A DNA stretch of 64,000 bases from Azospirillum griseum (GTDB taxonomy: Bacteria > Pseudomonadota > Alphaproteobacteria > Azospirillales > Azospirillaceae), in NCBI RefSeq assembly GCF_003966125.1, contig NZ_RXMA01000013.1, positions 62,001-126,000 of the forward strand. Reading direction: 5' to 3'. The translations under genes were made by a program, and so were the position numbers. This document shows positions 8,955-19,331 of the stretch, piece by piece; positions within the stretch are counted from its first letter, which is position 1, and every line of letters begins with the position of its first letter. The notes under the pieces were generated by a model. It worked only from the letters and a program-made list of their open reading frames with translations. It made no database searches and was not told where the DNA came from.

Positions 8955-9629
8955 TCACGCCCGGCTGGCCAACCGGGCCGCCTGGTCGAGCAGATGGAGC
9001 AGAACCGGATCGCGGAAATCGCTGACCGTCACATCCGCCCCGGCCTGACGCAGGGCGTCCGCCGACAGCGTCGTCGTCATCCCCACCGTCAGGATGCCCG
9101 CCGCCTTGCCCGCCTGGACGCCGGGGATCGAATCCTCGAACACCACCGCCTCGTCCGGCCCCAAACCCAGCGCGGCCAAGGCCGTCTGGTAGGGCAGCGG
9201 GTCCGGCTTGGAGCGGGGGAGTTCCTCCGCCAGCACCAGCGGGTCGAAGGCCCCGGTCAGCGCCAGCACATCCAGCACATGATGGACGTTCGCCGCCGGG
9301 GCGTTCGTCACCAACCCGATGCGGATCCCCCGCCCGCGCGCCCGGTCGAGCAGCGCGTGCAAGCCGTCGATGGCGGTCAGACCACCCGCCGCGCGGCGGA
9401 AGGCGGCCTCCTTGTCGTCGGCGAAGCGGTCATGCTCGTCGCGGCTGGCGTCGGGAAACAGGTCGCGGCAGATCGCCTCGTTGGAGCGGCCCGAGATCGC
9501 CGTTTTGAAAAACTGGTGGTCGATGGCGATGCCATGCGGCTCCAGCGCGGCGGCGAACGCCTCGAAATGCAGCGGATCGGTGTCGGCCAATGTACCGTCC
9601 AGATCAAACAGCAAAGCCCGGATAGCCAC
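8955..9629 (-). CDS. HAD-superfamily phosphatase/phosphomutase-like hydrolase
   Basis: 224 aa with a GTG start at 9629 after an AAAGGGTG ribosome site. Motif I is FDLDGTLADTDPLH with nucleophile Asp9 and Asp11. The cap region follows at about residues 15-85. Motif II is LVTNAPA near 105 and motif IV VFEDSIPGVQAGKAAG near 160-175. It belongs to the beta-phosphoglucomutase-like branch, which acts on small phosphosugars. Genes like this are frequent in polyol operons such as smo/mtl clusters. It lies 47 bp after the SDR gene, so it is probably cotranscribed with it. Confidence 0.9.
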   Translation of the reverse strand: MAIRALLFDLDGTLADTDPLHFEAFAAALEPHGIAIDHQFFKTAISGRSNEAICRDLFPDASRDEHDRFADDKEAAFRRAAGGLTAIDGLHALLDRARGRGIRIGLVTNAPAANVHHVLDVLALTGAFDPLVLAEELPRSKPDPLPYQTALAALGLGPDEAVVFEDSIPGVQAGKAAGILTVGMTTTLSADALRQAGADVTVSDFRDPVLLHLLDQAARLASRA

Positions 9630-9676
9630 GTTTTCACCCTTTCTTCAGAAACGACGATCTTGGTCGTTCCGGCAGC

Positions 9677-10453
9677 TTACCAGCAGGTGTAGCCGCCGTC
9701 GGCCAAAACAATGGAGCCGGTCAGAAGGCTGGCGGCGTCCGACGCCAGGAACAGCACCACCGAGGCGATCTCGTCGGTCTGGCCGATGCGGGCCATCGGG
9801 GTCATCTCGATCCAGGTGCGGTAGAGGTCGCCGCCCTCTTCCATGCCGAACTTGGTCAGCGGGGTTTCGATGTAGGTCGGGGCCACCGCGTTGATGCGGA
9901 CACCGCGCGCGCCCCATTCGGCGGCCAGCGAGCGGGTCAGGTGATGAACCGCCGCCTTCGACGCGTTGTAATAGCTTTGCGGCTGCGGCTTGTTGACGAT
10001 GAAGCCCGACATCGACCCGATGTTGACCACGGACCCGACGCCGCGTTCCAGCATGTGGCGGCCGAAGGCGCGGCAGCACCAGAACACGCCGTTCAGGTTG
10101 ACGTCGATCACGTTCAACCAATGCTCGTCGGCCACCTCCTCACCGGGCGTGCCGCTGCGGGCGATGCCGGCGTTGTTGACCAGAATGTCAATGCGGCCAT
10201 GGCGGGCGGCGATCTCGTCGGCCACGCGGGTGACGTCGGCGGGCTTGGTGACGTCGAGCAGGACGACATCGACGGTGTAACCGGCGGCTTCCAGCTCCGC
10301 CTTGCCGCTGGCGGCGACCGTCGGATCGACCTCGGCGATCACCACGGTCCCGCCCGCCTCGGCCAGCGCCTGGGCACAGGACAGGCCAATGCCACGGCCA
10401 CCGCCGGTGACGACGGCGACGCGACCCGAAAGATCATACTTCTTCAAATACAT
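9677..10453 (-). CDS. SDR-family NAD(P)-dependent polyol dehydrogenase
   Basis: 258 aa, a typical classical short-chain dehydrogenase. The cofactor motif GGGRGIG is at residues 17-23, NNAG at 93-96, catalytic Ser at about 147 and YNASK (Tyr162, Lys166) are all present. The ATG at 10453 follows GGGGAAA; longer upstream starts lack a ribosome site. It heads the minus-strand unit SDR-HAD-FGGY kinase and faces the zinc dehydrogenase across a 559-bp regulatory region. In this context it probably oxidises a sugar alcohol (arabitol, ribitol or sorbitol type) to a ketose. The substrate is inferred from neighbours only. Confidence 0.9.
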   Translation of the reverse strand: MYLKKYDLSGRVAVVTGGGRGIGLSCAQALAEAGGTVVIAEVDPTVAASGKAELEAAGYTVDVVLLDVTKPADVTRVADEIAARHGRIDILVNNAGIARSGTPGEEVADEHWLNVIDVNLNGVFWCCRAFGRHMLERGVGSVVNIGSMSGFIVNKPQPQSYYNASKAAVHHLTRSLAAEWGARGVRINAVAPTYIETPLTKFGMEEGGDLYRTWIEMTPMARIGQTDEIASVVLFLASDAASLLTGSIVLADGGYTCW

Positions 10454-10659
10454 GGCGTTTCCCCGGTACGGACCCGTTGCCGGTGTCCGTCGTGAAGCGT
10501 GGGCGGGCGCTGTCGGCCCGAAGCCGGTCCGGCCCACGCGGTTGAGCGAATGCCTAATATATGAGGAATAGCCCAAGCTTCGTGTCAACAAAAATTCGCA
10601 TCACGAGCGAAAGCCCGTGTCGGTTTCGGCGTTTTGCTGCGCTGCAGCGTGATTTTGCA

Positions 10660-10673
10660 GCGCAATATTGCGC
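10660..10673. promoter_or_regulatory. Perfect 14-bp palindrome, candidate operator
   Basis: GCGCAATATTGCGC is fully self-complementary and sits about 210 bp upstream of the SDR start. It is preceded by the palindrome CGCTGCAGCG. It is a plausible site for the SorC- or AraC-type regulator of this locus. Confidence 0.45.
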
Positions 10674-10730
10674 CGCCCCCAACATTTTATCGCGCGATCT
10701 CAGAAAATCGCTTGACGGGCGAAGTGTTTT

Positions 10731-10751
10731 ATTGCTCATTTGTCGAGCAAT
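10731..10751. promoter_or_regulatory. ATTGCTC-N7-GAGCAAT inverted repeat, candidate operator
   Basis: A perfect 7-bp inverted repeat has arms at 10731-10737 and 10745-10751. The two-turn spacing is typical of dimeric regulators. It lies between the divergent polyol genes, about 280 bp from each start. Confidence 0.5.
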
Positions 10752-11012
10752 CGCCCAATGCTGCCCAGCACCACCGATCAACGGAGCGCGAGCAAAAGCC
10801 CACACCACCCGACGATGCCCAGATCACTCCTCCAGCCCGCCAACCGACGCGCACCTTTCACGAAGCATCGTGTTTTCCCCAGATTTCCGGAAGTGCGTGA
10901 AATTTCGTATAGGTTTTTGTCAATCCGTTGGCTGTTCGGACAATCGGCAAGAGCGCTTAATCCCCCTCATCCCGCCATCGACCAACACGCGACAGCGAAA
11001 GGCAATCGACCC

Positions 11013-12068
11013 ATGAAAGCGTTGGTGCTCGAGAAACAGGGTGCGCTCTCCCTTCAGGACATCGATCCGCCCGGCGCGCTGGGACCGGACGACGTGCGCA
11101 TCGCCGTGCACACCGTCGGCATCTGCGGCAGCGACGTGCATTACGTCACCCATGGCCGCATCGGCGGCTATGTGGTGGAGGAACCGATGGTGCTGGGGCA
11201 CGAAGCCTCCGGACGGGTGGTGGAGGTTGGCCGCAACGTCACGACCCTGGCCCCCGGCGACCGGGTGTGCATGGAACCGGGCGTGCCGGACCTGACCTCC
11301 CGCGAAACCCGGTTGGGCCTGTACAATGTGGACCGCAAGGTCACGTTCTGGGCCACCCCGCCCGTCCATGGCTGCCTGACGCCGGAGGTCACGCACCCCG
11401 CCGCCTTCACCCACCGCCTGCCGGACAGCGTGTCCTTCGCCGAAGGGGCGTTGGTCGAACCCTTCGCCATCGGTCTTCAGGCCGCGACGAAGGCGGGGAT
11501 CCGCCCCGGGGACGTCGCCGTCGTCTGCGGGGCCGGGACCATCGGCGTCATGGTGGCGCTGGCCGCGCTGGCCGGGGGGTGCAGCCGGGTGCTGCTGGCC
11601 GACCCGCGCGCCGACAAGCTGGCCGTCGTCAGCGGCTATGACGGCATCGAGCCGGTTCATCTCGGCGCACAGGATTTGCCCGAAGCGGTGCGGCGGGCGA
11701 CTGGCGGCTGGGGGGCCAACATCCTGTTCGAAGCCAGCGGCAGCGCCGCCGCCTATGACGGTCTGTTCGATCTGCTCTGCCCCGGCGGTGCCGCTGTGCT
11801 GGTCGGCTGCCCGACCGGCCCGGTCGGGTTGGACGTGATCGCCGCGCAAGCCAAGGAGGCCCGCATCGAAACCGTGTTCCGCTACGCCAACATCTTCGAC
11901 CGCGCGCTGGCGCTGATCGGGTCGGGCAAGGTCAATCTGAAGCCGCTGATTTCGGCGGTCTACCCGTTCGACGACGCCGTCGCCGCCGTGCGCCGCGCCG
12001 CCGACGGACGGCCCGGCGACATCAAGCTGATGATCCGCGTCGCCGAAGACGCGGAACCGACCCGTTGA
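11013..12068 (+). CDS. Zinc-dependent NAD(H) polyol dehydrogenase (sorbitol/xylitol type, MDR family)
   Basis: 351 aa. Catalytic zinc ligands are Cys38 (ICGSDVHY), His63-Glu64 (GHEASG) and the Glu of VEP near 149. The Rossmann motif GAGTIG is at 173-178. The size and the absence of the four-Cys structural zinc lobe fit the sorbitol/xylitol dehydrogenase (L-iditol 2-dehydrogenase) group. These enzymes oxidise sugar alcohols to ketoses. It is divergent from the SDR-HAD-kinase unit and upstream of an AraC regulator and an smo-like transporter. A 14-bp tandem repeat begins in its last codons and carries its stop codon. Confidence 0.9.
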   Translation: MKALVLEKQGALSLQDIDPPGALGPDDVRIAVHTVGICGSDVHYVTHGRIGGYVVEEPMVLGHEASGRVVEVGRNVTTLAPGDRVCMEPGVPDLTSRETRLGLYNVDRKVTFWATPPVHGCLTPEVTHPAAFTHRLPDSVSFAEGALVEPFAIGLQAATKAGIRPGDVAVVCGAGTIGVMVALAALAGGCSRVLLADPRADKLAVVSGYDGIEPVHLGAQDLPEAVRRATGGWGANILFEASGSAAAYDGLFDLLCPGGAAVLVGCPTGPVGLDVIAAQAKEARIETVFRYANIFDRALALIGSGKVNLKPLISAVYPFDDAVAAVRRAADGRPGDIKLMIRVAEDAEPTR

Positions 12069-12115
12069 ACGCCACCCGTTGAACGCCACCCGTTGGACAC
12101 GACCTGTTGGACACA
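12060..12115. repeat. 14-bp tandem repeat spanning the dehydrogenase stop codon
   Basis: Four head-to-tail units start at 12060, 12074, 12088 and 12102. The first two are identical (ACCCGTTGAACGCC); the third and fourth drift to ACCCGTTGGACACG and ACCTGTTGGACACA. The stop TGA (12066-12068) lies inside unit 1, and the array runs up to the start of the AraC gene at 12122. Because 14 is not a multiple of three, the copies after the stop are noncoding in the dehydrogenase frame. Confidence 0.85.
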
Positions 12116-12121
12116 CCGGCC

Positions 12122-13033
12122 ATGCCCCTGCCCGCTTCCCCTCCCACCACCGGCGATCCAGCCTCCGGGCTGGCGACGTTCGAATGGGTGCAGGCTGATC
12201 CGGCCCAATGTTTCCGCTGGTACCAGCACGGCCACCCCTGCGCGGTGTCGCGCTGGAACTTCCACCCGGAAACGGAAATCCACCTGATCCGAGAGGTCGA
12301 GGGCATGGCGTTCGTCGGCGATCACATCGGGCGTTTCGGGCCGGGCTATCTGGCGGCGGTCGGAGCCAACCTGCCGCACAACTGGGTGCCCGACGTCCCG
12401 GCGGGGACAACGGTGGACAACTGCCACGTCGTTCTGCAATTCGACGGGGCGGTCCTGGTTGAAAGCGGGGAGCGCATCCCCGAATTGCGCGAGCTGGCCC
12501 CGTTCCTGGACCGGGTCCGGCGCGGCGTGGTGTTCCACGGCGCGGCGGCCCGCGATGGAGCGGCGCTGATGGAACGGATCGGAACCACGCGCGGCCTGCG
12601 CCGCTTCGCCCTGTTCCTGGAGCTGCTGTGCCTGCTGGCCGACACATCGGACTGCAGCGCGCTGTCGAGCGACGGCTACGCCCCGACCCTGAACGAAAAG
12701 TCCCAACGCATCATGCACGAGGTGATGGCCCACATCCTGACCAACCTGGACTCCACGGTGCGCATGGCCGACATCGCCAAGCGGTTCGGCATGAGCGAGC
12801 CGACCTTCTGCCGCTTTTTCCGCCGCAACACCGGCAGCAATTTCGTCGATTACCTGCGGCGGTTGCGGATCGGTCGCGCCTGCCACCTGCTGACCCGCAC
12901 CAGCACCCCCGTCACCGACATCTGTTTCGACGTCGGCTATCGCAACATCCCCAATTTCAACCGCCATTTCCGGTTGGAAAAGGGCACCACCCCATCGCAA
13001 TACCGGAAAATGGCGCGGGAGAACCACCCGTAG
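12122..13033 (+). CDS. AraC-family transcriptional regulator of polyol use
   Basis: 303 aa from the ATG at 12122. The N-terminal about 170 residues form a cupin-like sensor (HPETEIHLIREVEGMAFVG region). The C-terminal about 100 residues hold the two helix-turn-helix motifs, including MADIAKRFGMSEPTFCRFFRRN and the second motif in PVTDICFDVGYRNIPNFNRHF. It resembles polyol regulators that activate sorbitol/mannitol genes. It lies just upstream of the ABC transporter operon and is its likely activator. A TTG at 12107 in the same frame is less likely because the region is repeat DNA. Confidence 0.9.
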   Translation: MPLPASPPTTGDPASGLATFEWVQADPAQCFRWYQHGHPCAVSRWNFHPETEIHLIREVEGMAFVGDHIGRFGPGYLAAVGANLPHNWVPDVPAGTTVDNCHVVLQFDGAVLVESGERIPELRELAPFLDRVRRGVVFHGAAARDGAALMERIGTTRGLRRFALFLELLCLLADTSDCSALSSDGYAPTLNEKSQRIMHEVMAHILTNLDSTVRMADIAKRFGMSEPTFCRFFRRNTGSNFVDYLRRLRIGRACHLLTRTSTPVTDICFDVGYRNIPNFNRHFRLEKGTTPSQYRKMARENHP

Positions 13034-13180
13034 CGCGCTCGGACCCGGACGACCTTTTTCCCGTGCTGTTCCGCCCGGGCCGCATTTCGGCCGCCGTCGG
13101 GCGGGTTCCCTTCATTTTGCCCTTTTCCAAGGGCGCTCAGCGCCACGACTATCCAATCAAAACGCGGAGGAAATGCAAAG

Positions 13181-14491
13181 ATGCGCACGACAATCGCCGC
13201 CACGCTTCTGGCGGGCATCGCCACCTTCGGGACCGGCATCGCGGCGGCGGAAACGCTGACCATCGCCACGGTGAACAACGCCGACATGGTCGTCATGCAA
13301 AAGCTGTCGCCCAAGTTCAAGGAAAAGACCGGGATCGACCTGAATTGGGTCATCCTGGAGGAAAACGTGCTGCGCCAGCGCGTGACCACCGACATCGCCA
13401 CCAAGGGCGGACAGTTCGACGTCGTCACCATCGGCGCCTATGAAACGCCGATCTGGGGCAAGCAGAATTGGTTGGCTGCGCTCGACGATCTCGGCGACAG
13501 CTATGACTACAAGGACGTGTTCGAGCCGGTCCGCAACATGCTGACGGTGAACGGCAAGCTGTACGCGGCCCCCTTCTACGCCGAAAGCTCCTTCACCTAT
13601 TACCGCAAGGATCTGTTCGACAAGGCTGGCCTGACCATGCCCGAACAGCCGACCTACACCGACATCAAGAAATTCGCCGCCGCGCTGCACAAGCCCGCCG
13701 ACAACCAATACGGCATCTGCCTGCGCGGCAAGCCGGGGTGGGGCGAAAACATGGCCTATGTCGGCACGCTGGTGAACACCTTCGGCGGCCGCTGGTTCGA
13801 CATGGAGTGGAAGCCGCAGCTCACCTCGCCGGAATGGAAGGAAGCCGTCACCTTCTACGTCGACATGCTGAAGAATTACGGCCCGCCGGGTGCCACCTCC
13901 AACGGTCACAACGAAAACCGCGCGCTGTTCTCCTCGGGCAACTGCGCCATGTGGGTGGACGCCACGGCGGCGGCGGGCCACATCTACAACCCGGCGGAAA
14001 GCAAGGTCGCCGACAAGACCGCCTTCGCCAAGGCCCCCATCGCCAAAGTCGAGAACGGGGCCGGCTGGGGCTGGGCCTGGGCGCTCGGCGTGCCGAACTC
14101 GTCCAAGAAGGCCGCCGCCGCCAAGCAGTTCATCGCCTGGGCGACGTCGAAGGACTACATCACCCTGGTGGGCGAGACGCAGGGCTGGGTGTCGGCCCCT
14201 CCGGGCACCCGCAAATCGACCTATGAGAACCCCGAGTACAAGAAGGCCGCCCCCTTCGCCGACACCGTGCTGAAGGCCATCCTGGCCGCCGACCCGACCC
14301 GCCCGACCGCCCAGCCGGTTCCCTACGCCGGGATCCAATTCGTGGCGATCCCGGAATTCCAGGGCATCGGCGCGCAGGTTGGCCAGTCCATCGCCGCCGC
14401 CCTGTCCGGGCAGACGACGGTCGATCAGGCGCTGCAAACCGCGCAGTCGGCGGTTGAGCGCACGATGAAGCAGGCCGGTTACATCAAGTAA
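13181..14491 (+). CDS. smoE: Periplasmic polyol-binding protein of an ABC transporter (SmoE-like)
   Basis: 436 aa. A signal peptide ends after about residue 23 (GIAAAE). The remainder is a family-1 extracellular solute-binding protein, with the long C-terminal part typical of sorbitol/mannitol-binding proteins. A strong ribosome site (GGAGGAAA) precedes the ATG. It is the first gene of a four-gene ABC operon and is followed by a very stable hairpin (14500-14538) that probably raises its expression over the permeases. The substrate is inferred from the adjacent polyol dehydrogenases. Confidence 0.88.
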   Translation: MRTTIAATLLAGIATFGTGIAAAETLTIATVNNADMVVMQKLSPKFKEKTGIDLNWVILEENVLRQRVTTDIATKGGQFDVVTIGAYETPIWGKQNWLAALDDLGDSYDYKDVFEPVRNMLTVNGKLYAAPFYAESSFTYYRKDLFDKAGLTMPEQPTYTDIKKFAAALHKPADNQYGICLRGKPGWGENMAYVGTLVNTFGGRWFDMEWKPQLTSPEWKEAVTFYVDMLKNYGPPGATSNGHNENRALFSSGNCAMWVDATAAAGHIYNPAESKVADKTAFAKAPIAKVENGAGWGWAWALGVPNSSKKAAAAKQFIAWATSKDYITLVGETQGWVSAPPGTRKSTYENPEYKKAAPFADTVLKAILAADPTRPTAQPVPYAGIQFVAIPEFQGIGAQVGQSIAAALSGQTTVDQALQTAQSAVERTMKQAGYIK

Positions 14492-14499
14492 GCGCCCAC

Positions 14500-14538
14500 A
14501 CGCAAACGGGGCGCGCCACCCGCGCGCCCCGTTTGCGT
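14500..14538 (+). other. Intercistronic 17-bp hairpin after the binding-protein gene
   Basis: A perfect 17-bp stem (ACGCAAACGGGGCGCGC at 14500-14516 pairs with 14522-14538) has a 5-nt loop, 9 bp after the stop. Only a weak, distant T-run follows (near 14554), so it is better read as an mRNA-stabilising or partial-termination element. Such elements are common between binding-protein and permease genes. Confidence 0.75.
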
Positions 14539-14577
14539 CCGCCGCCCCCGTCTTTGGTTTTTTTGGACATCCGCATC

Positions 14578-15459
14578 ATGAACCAGCCAATCAAGGGAGG
14601 ACGGGGCGTCAACGCCCTGCCGTTCGTCGCCCCGTCGGTGGTCATCCTGTTCGTCTGGATGATCGTCCCGCTGGTGATGACGCTCTGGTTCTCCTTCCAG
14701 CGCTACAACCTCCTCAGCCCCGAATTGTCCGGCTTCGTGGGCTTGAGCAACTATTCCTTCCTGCTGACCGATCCATCCCTGTGGATCGCGATGGCGAACA
14801 CGCTGCTGCTGGTCGGCGGGGTGCTGGCGATCACCGTGGTCGGCGGCACGCTGTTGGCGGTGCTGTTCGATCAGGATTTCTTCGGCAGCAAGGTCGCCCG
14901 CCTGCTGGCCATCGCCCCCTTCTTCGTGATGCCGACGGTCAGCGCGCTGATCTGGAAAAACCTGCTGATGCACCCGGTCAACGGCGTCAGCGCGGCGATT
15001 GCCCGCGCGCTGGGCCTGCAACCGGTGGATTGGTTCGGCCAATGGCCGCTGTTCTCCGTCACCATCATCGTCGCCTGGCAATGGCTGCCCTTTGCCCTGC
15101 TGATCCTGCTGACCGCGCTGCAATCGCTCGACCATGAGCAGAAGGAAGCCGCGCGCATGGACGGGGCCGGACCGCTCGCCATCTTCTGGTACATCGTGCT
15201 GCCGCACATGGGCCGGGCGATCAAGGTGGTGGTGATGATCGAAACCATCTTCTTCCTGTCGATCTTTGCGGAGATCTACACGACGACCGGCGGCGGGCCG
15301 GGTCTGGCCTCCACCAACCTCACCTACCTCATCTATCTGCGCGCCTTGCTGGAGTTCGACGTCGGCACCGCGTCGGCCGGTGGTGTGATCGCCATCGTGC
15401 TGGCCAACATCGTCGCGGCCTTCCTGGTCCGCTCCATCGCCCGCAACCTCGACGCGTGA
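14578..15459 (+). CDS. smoF: ABC transporter permease (SmoF-like)
   Basis: 293 aa, about six membrane helices, of the MalF/UgpA-type permease family. The cytoplasmic EAA loop is visible as QKEAARMDGAGPLAIFWYI near residues 196-215. Helices run from residue 15 to the C terminus. The ATG at 14578 is the start nearest the conserved N terminus. It is the second gene of the transporter and pairs with the next permease to form the membrane channel. Confidence 0.92.
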   Translation: MNQPIKGGRGVNALPFVAPSVVILFVWMIVPLVMTLWFSFQRYNLLSPELSGFVGLSNYSFLLTDPSLWIAMANTLLLVGGVLAITVVGGTLLAVLFDQDFFGSKVARLLAIAPFFVMPTVSALIWKNLLMHPVNGVSAAIARALGLQPVDWFGQWPLFSVTIIVAWQWLPFALLILLTALQSLDHEQKEAARMDGAGPLAIFWYIVLPHMGRAIKVVVMIETIFFLSIFAEIYTTTGGGPGLASTNLTYLIYLRALLEFDVGTASAGGVIAIVLANIVAAFLVRSIARNLDA

Positions 15460-15466
15460 GGCCGCC

Positions 15467-16288
15467 ATGCGCTTGAAACTCGACAGACACGCCGCGCTCA
15501 GCGTCACCGGTTGGCTGGCCGCCGGGCTGCTGTTCTTCCCCATCGCCTGGATGCTGCTGACCAGCGTCAAGACGGAAATCGAAGCGGTGGCGACCACCCC
15601 GTCGCTGATCTTCACCCCGACGCTGGAAAATTACGTCGCGGTGCAGGAACGGGCCGATTACCTGAAATTCGCCCTGAACAGCGTCGTCGTCTCCTTTGGC
15701 TCCACGCTGCTGGCGTTGGCGCTGGCGGTTCCCGCCGCCTACGGCATGGCCTTTTTCCCGACCAAGCGGACGCGCGGGACCCTGCTGTGGATGCTGTCCA
15801 CCAAGATGATGCCGCCGGTCGGCGCGCTGGTTCCGGTGACGCTGGTGTTCCGCGACCTGGGCCTGATCGACACGCTGGCCGGTCTGGTCGTGGTCTACGC
15901 GCTGATCAACCTGCCGATCGTGGTGTGGATGCTCTACACCTTCTTCCGGGAAATCCCGCGCGAGATCCTGGAGGCCGGGCGCATGGACGGGGCCACCCCG
16001 CTGGACGAGCTGCGCTTCCTGCTGCTGCCGCTGGCGCTGCCGGGCATGGCGTCCACCGGCCTGCTGGCGGTGATCCTGACCTGGAACGAAGCGTTCTGGA
16101 GCCTGAACCTGACCGCCGCCCACGCCGGGCCGCTGACCGCCTTCATCGCCTCCTTCTCCGCCCCGGAAGGGTTGTTCTGGGCCAAGCTGTCGGCGGCCTC
16201 CACCATGGCCGTCGCCCCGATCCTGGTGTTCGGCTGGCTCAGCCAACGGCAGCTCGTGCGCGGCCTGACCTTCGGCGCTGTTAAGTAA
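15467..16288 (+). CDS. smoG: ABC transporter permease (SmoG-like)
   Basis: 273 aa with about six helices, the MalG-type partner permease. The EAA loop reads ILEAGRMDGATPLDELRFL near residues 166-185, where the ATPase docks. It begins 7 bp after the previous stop, so the two permeases are produced together. The transporter is expected to import sugar alcohols into the cytoplasm. Confidence 0.92.
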   Translation: MRLKLDRHAALSVTGWLAAGLLFFPIAWMLLTSVKTEIEAVATTPSLIFTPTLENYVAVQERADYLKFALNSVVVSFGSTLLALALAVPAAYGMAFFPTKRTRGTLLWMLSTKMMPPVGALVPVTLVFRDLGLIDTLAGLVVVYALINLPIVVWMLYTFFREIPREILEAGRMDGATPLDELRFLLLPLALPGMASTGLLAVILTWNEAFWSLNLTAAHAGPLTAFIASFSAPEGLFWAKLSAASTMAVAPILVFGWLSQRQLVRGLTFGAVK

Positions 16289-16306
16289 TCCCTTGGAGTC
16301 CCTGTC

Positions 16307-17437
<1,131 letters not shown>

Positions 17438-17553
17438 CGCCGCCCGTCGGCCAGCCAGTCACCCAACCACCCGCTTGACGCCACCCAAGGCGGCACGGCT
17501 CTCCCGCGCCGCCTTCCCCTGGCCTGTTGCCCACCCGCAACCGGAGCACGCCC

Positions 17554-19236
17554 ATGCTCGCCCGCATCGGATTGACCCAAAAGACGCTGTTGATCGTCGC
17601 CGTGCTGGCCTTTGGCCTGACGGCGGTCGCCGCCCTGGGGGTCGGGGGGCTGAACCGCGACCGCGCCCGGTTGGACAGCGTGCAAAGCGGCGGGCGGTTG
17701 GCGCTGGACGCGGCGGGGCTGAAGACCCGCATCACCGCGATCAACCGCGCCGAATTCGCCATCGCCGCCAACCCGGCGGTGGTGGACCGTTTTTCCGAAC
17801 GGCTGCAAACCGACCTGGACGGGGCCTTGGCCGACCTCGCCGGGTTGGTGGAGCGCGGCGGGGCGGACAAGGCCGACTCGCAGCGGCTGGAGGCCTACCT
17901 CACCCAATATGGCCAGAACATCAAGAAGGTGATCGGGGCGGCGCAGCTCGCCATCCTCGACCCGACGGCGCGCGACGCCATCGTCGACCTGCTGCTGGAC
18001 GGGCGGGAGCTGGTGGAGCGGATCGAGGCCGCCGCCGATGCCCTGTCCGGCAAGACCGCCGCGTCGGCCGCCGCCACCGCGCAAGCCGCCGACGCCGAGG
18101 CCGCCGACGCCATCACCCTGATGATCGCGGTGGCCGCGCTGGCGGCCCTGCTGGGCACGGTGACGGCGGTGCTGATCGCGCGGATCGGCATCATCGGCCC
18201 GCTGCAACGCAACCTGTCCGCCCTGCGCCGCCTGTCGGAAGGCGACGTAACGGTCGCCATCACCGATGGGCATCGGCGCGACGAGATCGGGGCGATGGCC
18301 GACGCCATGCAGGAGTTCCGCCACGCCCTGGAAACCCGCGCGGCGTTGGAGCGCGACGCGCTGGCCCGCACCGACAGCGACCTGCGCCGCGCCCGCCGCC
18401 TTGACACCCTGACCCAGGAGTTCCGCGACCAGATCGAAGCGATCACGGCCGCGCTCTCCGACGCCTCCGGCTCGCTGGAGCAGACCGCCGAAGACATGAC
18501 GAGGATCGCCGCCGACGCGCTGTCGATGTCGTCCGACGCCTCACAGGCCGCCAGCCTGTCCGGCCACGCCGTCACCTCCGTCGCCGCGGCCACCGAGGAG
18601 ATCGCCGTCACCGTCAACGAGATGGCCAGCCAGATCGACCGCATGCGCGGCATCGCCGACGAGGCGCTGCACGGCGGCGAACGCACGGTGGCGCGCACCC
18701 GGCAGGTGGCGGCGGCGGTGGGTGGTGCCCAGCAGATCGCCAACTTCATCAGCGCCATCGCCGCCCGCACCCATTTGCTGGCGCTGAACGCCACCATCGA
18801 AGCCGCGCGCGCCGGGGAGTATGGGCGCGGCTTCGCCATCGTCGCCGGGGAGGTGAAGGAATTGGCCCAGCAGGTCAGCCGCGCCACCGACGACATCGGC
18901 GACCGGCTGCGCGACCTGCACGCGCTGGCCTCGGCCTCGATGACCGAGGTGGAGGGGATGCACGCGGTGACGGAAAATCTGGGCGAAGCCTGCGCCATCA
19001 TCAGCGCCGCCATCGAACAGCAATCCGCCGCCATCGCCGAAATCAGCCAGCGCATGGCGGAGGCCGCCGTCAACACCGCCACCGTCACCACCGGAATCAC
19101 GGCGGTGGCCGAACAGGTCGAACGGTCCACCGCGCGGGCGGGCGACGTGTTGCGGTCGGCGGGGCAACTGTCCGATCAGGCCGACCGGCTGAACAGCCGG
19201 GTGTCCGGCTTCCTGCGCAGCGTCGCCGCCACCTGA
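17554..19236 (+). CDS. Methyl-accepting chemotaxis protein next to the polyol transporter
   Basis: 560 aa. TM1 is at about residues 8-30, a periplasmic helical sensor spans about 31-190, TM2 is near 195-215, a HAMP domain follows, and the cytoplasmic signalling hairpin ends the protein. The tip reads [15 protein letters not shown], close to consensus. GGAG sits about 10 bp before the ATG at 17554. The gene begins 116 bp after the transporter ATPase on the same strand, so it may be cotranscribed and sense the same polyols or their binding protein. The ligand is inferred. Confidence 0.93.
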   Translation: MLARIGLTQKTLLIVAVLAFGLTAVAALGVGGLNRDRARLDSVQSGGRLALDAAGLKTRITAINRAEFAIAANPAVVDRFSERLQTDLDGALADLAGLVERGGADKADSQRLEAYLTQYGQNIKKVIGAAQLAILDPTARDAIVDLLLDGRELVERIEAAADALSGKTAASAAATAQAADAEAADAITLMIAVAALAALLGTVTAVLIARIGIIGPLQRNLSALRRLSEGDVTVAITDGHRRDEIGAMADAMQEFRHALETRAALERDALARTDSDLRRARRLDTLTQEFRDQIEAITAALSDASGSLEQTAEDMTRIAADALSMSSDASQAASLSGHAVTSVAAATEEIAVTVNEMASQIDRMRGIADEALHGGERTVARTRQVAAAVGGAQQIANFISAIAARTHLLALNATIEAARAGEYGRGFAIVAGEVKELAQQVSRATDDIGDRLRDLHALASASMTEVEGMHAVTENLGEACAIISAAIEQQSAAIAEISQRMAEAAVNTATVTTGITAVAEQVERSTARAGDVLRSAGQLSDQADRLNSRVSGFLRSVAAT

Positions 19237-19331
19237 CACCCGGTGTTGCAAACTGCGACAGCGTGACGATTGTCACATCACCCAGTTTCAGCGAAAATCC
19301 CACCCTCGTTGCGACTTGGTGGAGAAACCAC

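Larger units (their letters stand above)
10454..11012. promoter_or_regulatory. 559-bp divergent regulatory region of the polyol genes
   Basis: There is no gene here. This stretch is markedly less GC-rich than its flanks and holds several palindromes: CGCTGCAGCG at 10640-10649, GCGCAATATTGCGC at 10660-10673, and ATTGCTC/GAGCAAT at 10731-10751. TTCCGGAA at 10885-10892 lies just before a possible -10 (TATAGG, 10908-10913) for the rightward dehydrogenase operon. It must contain the promoters of both divergent units. Confidence 0.6.
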
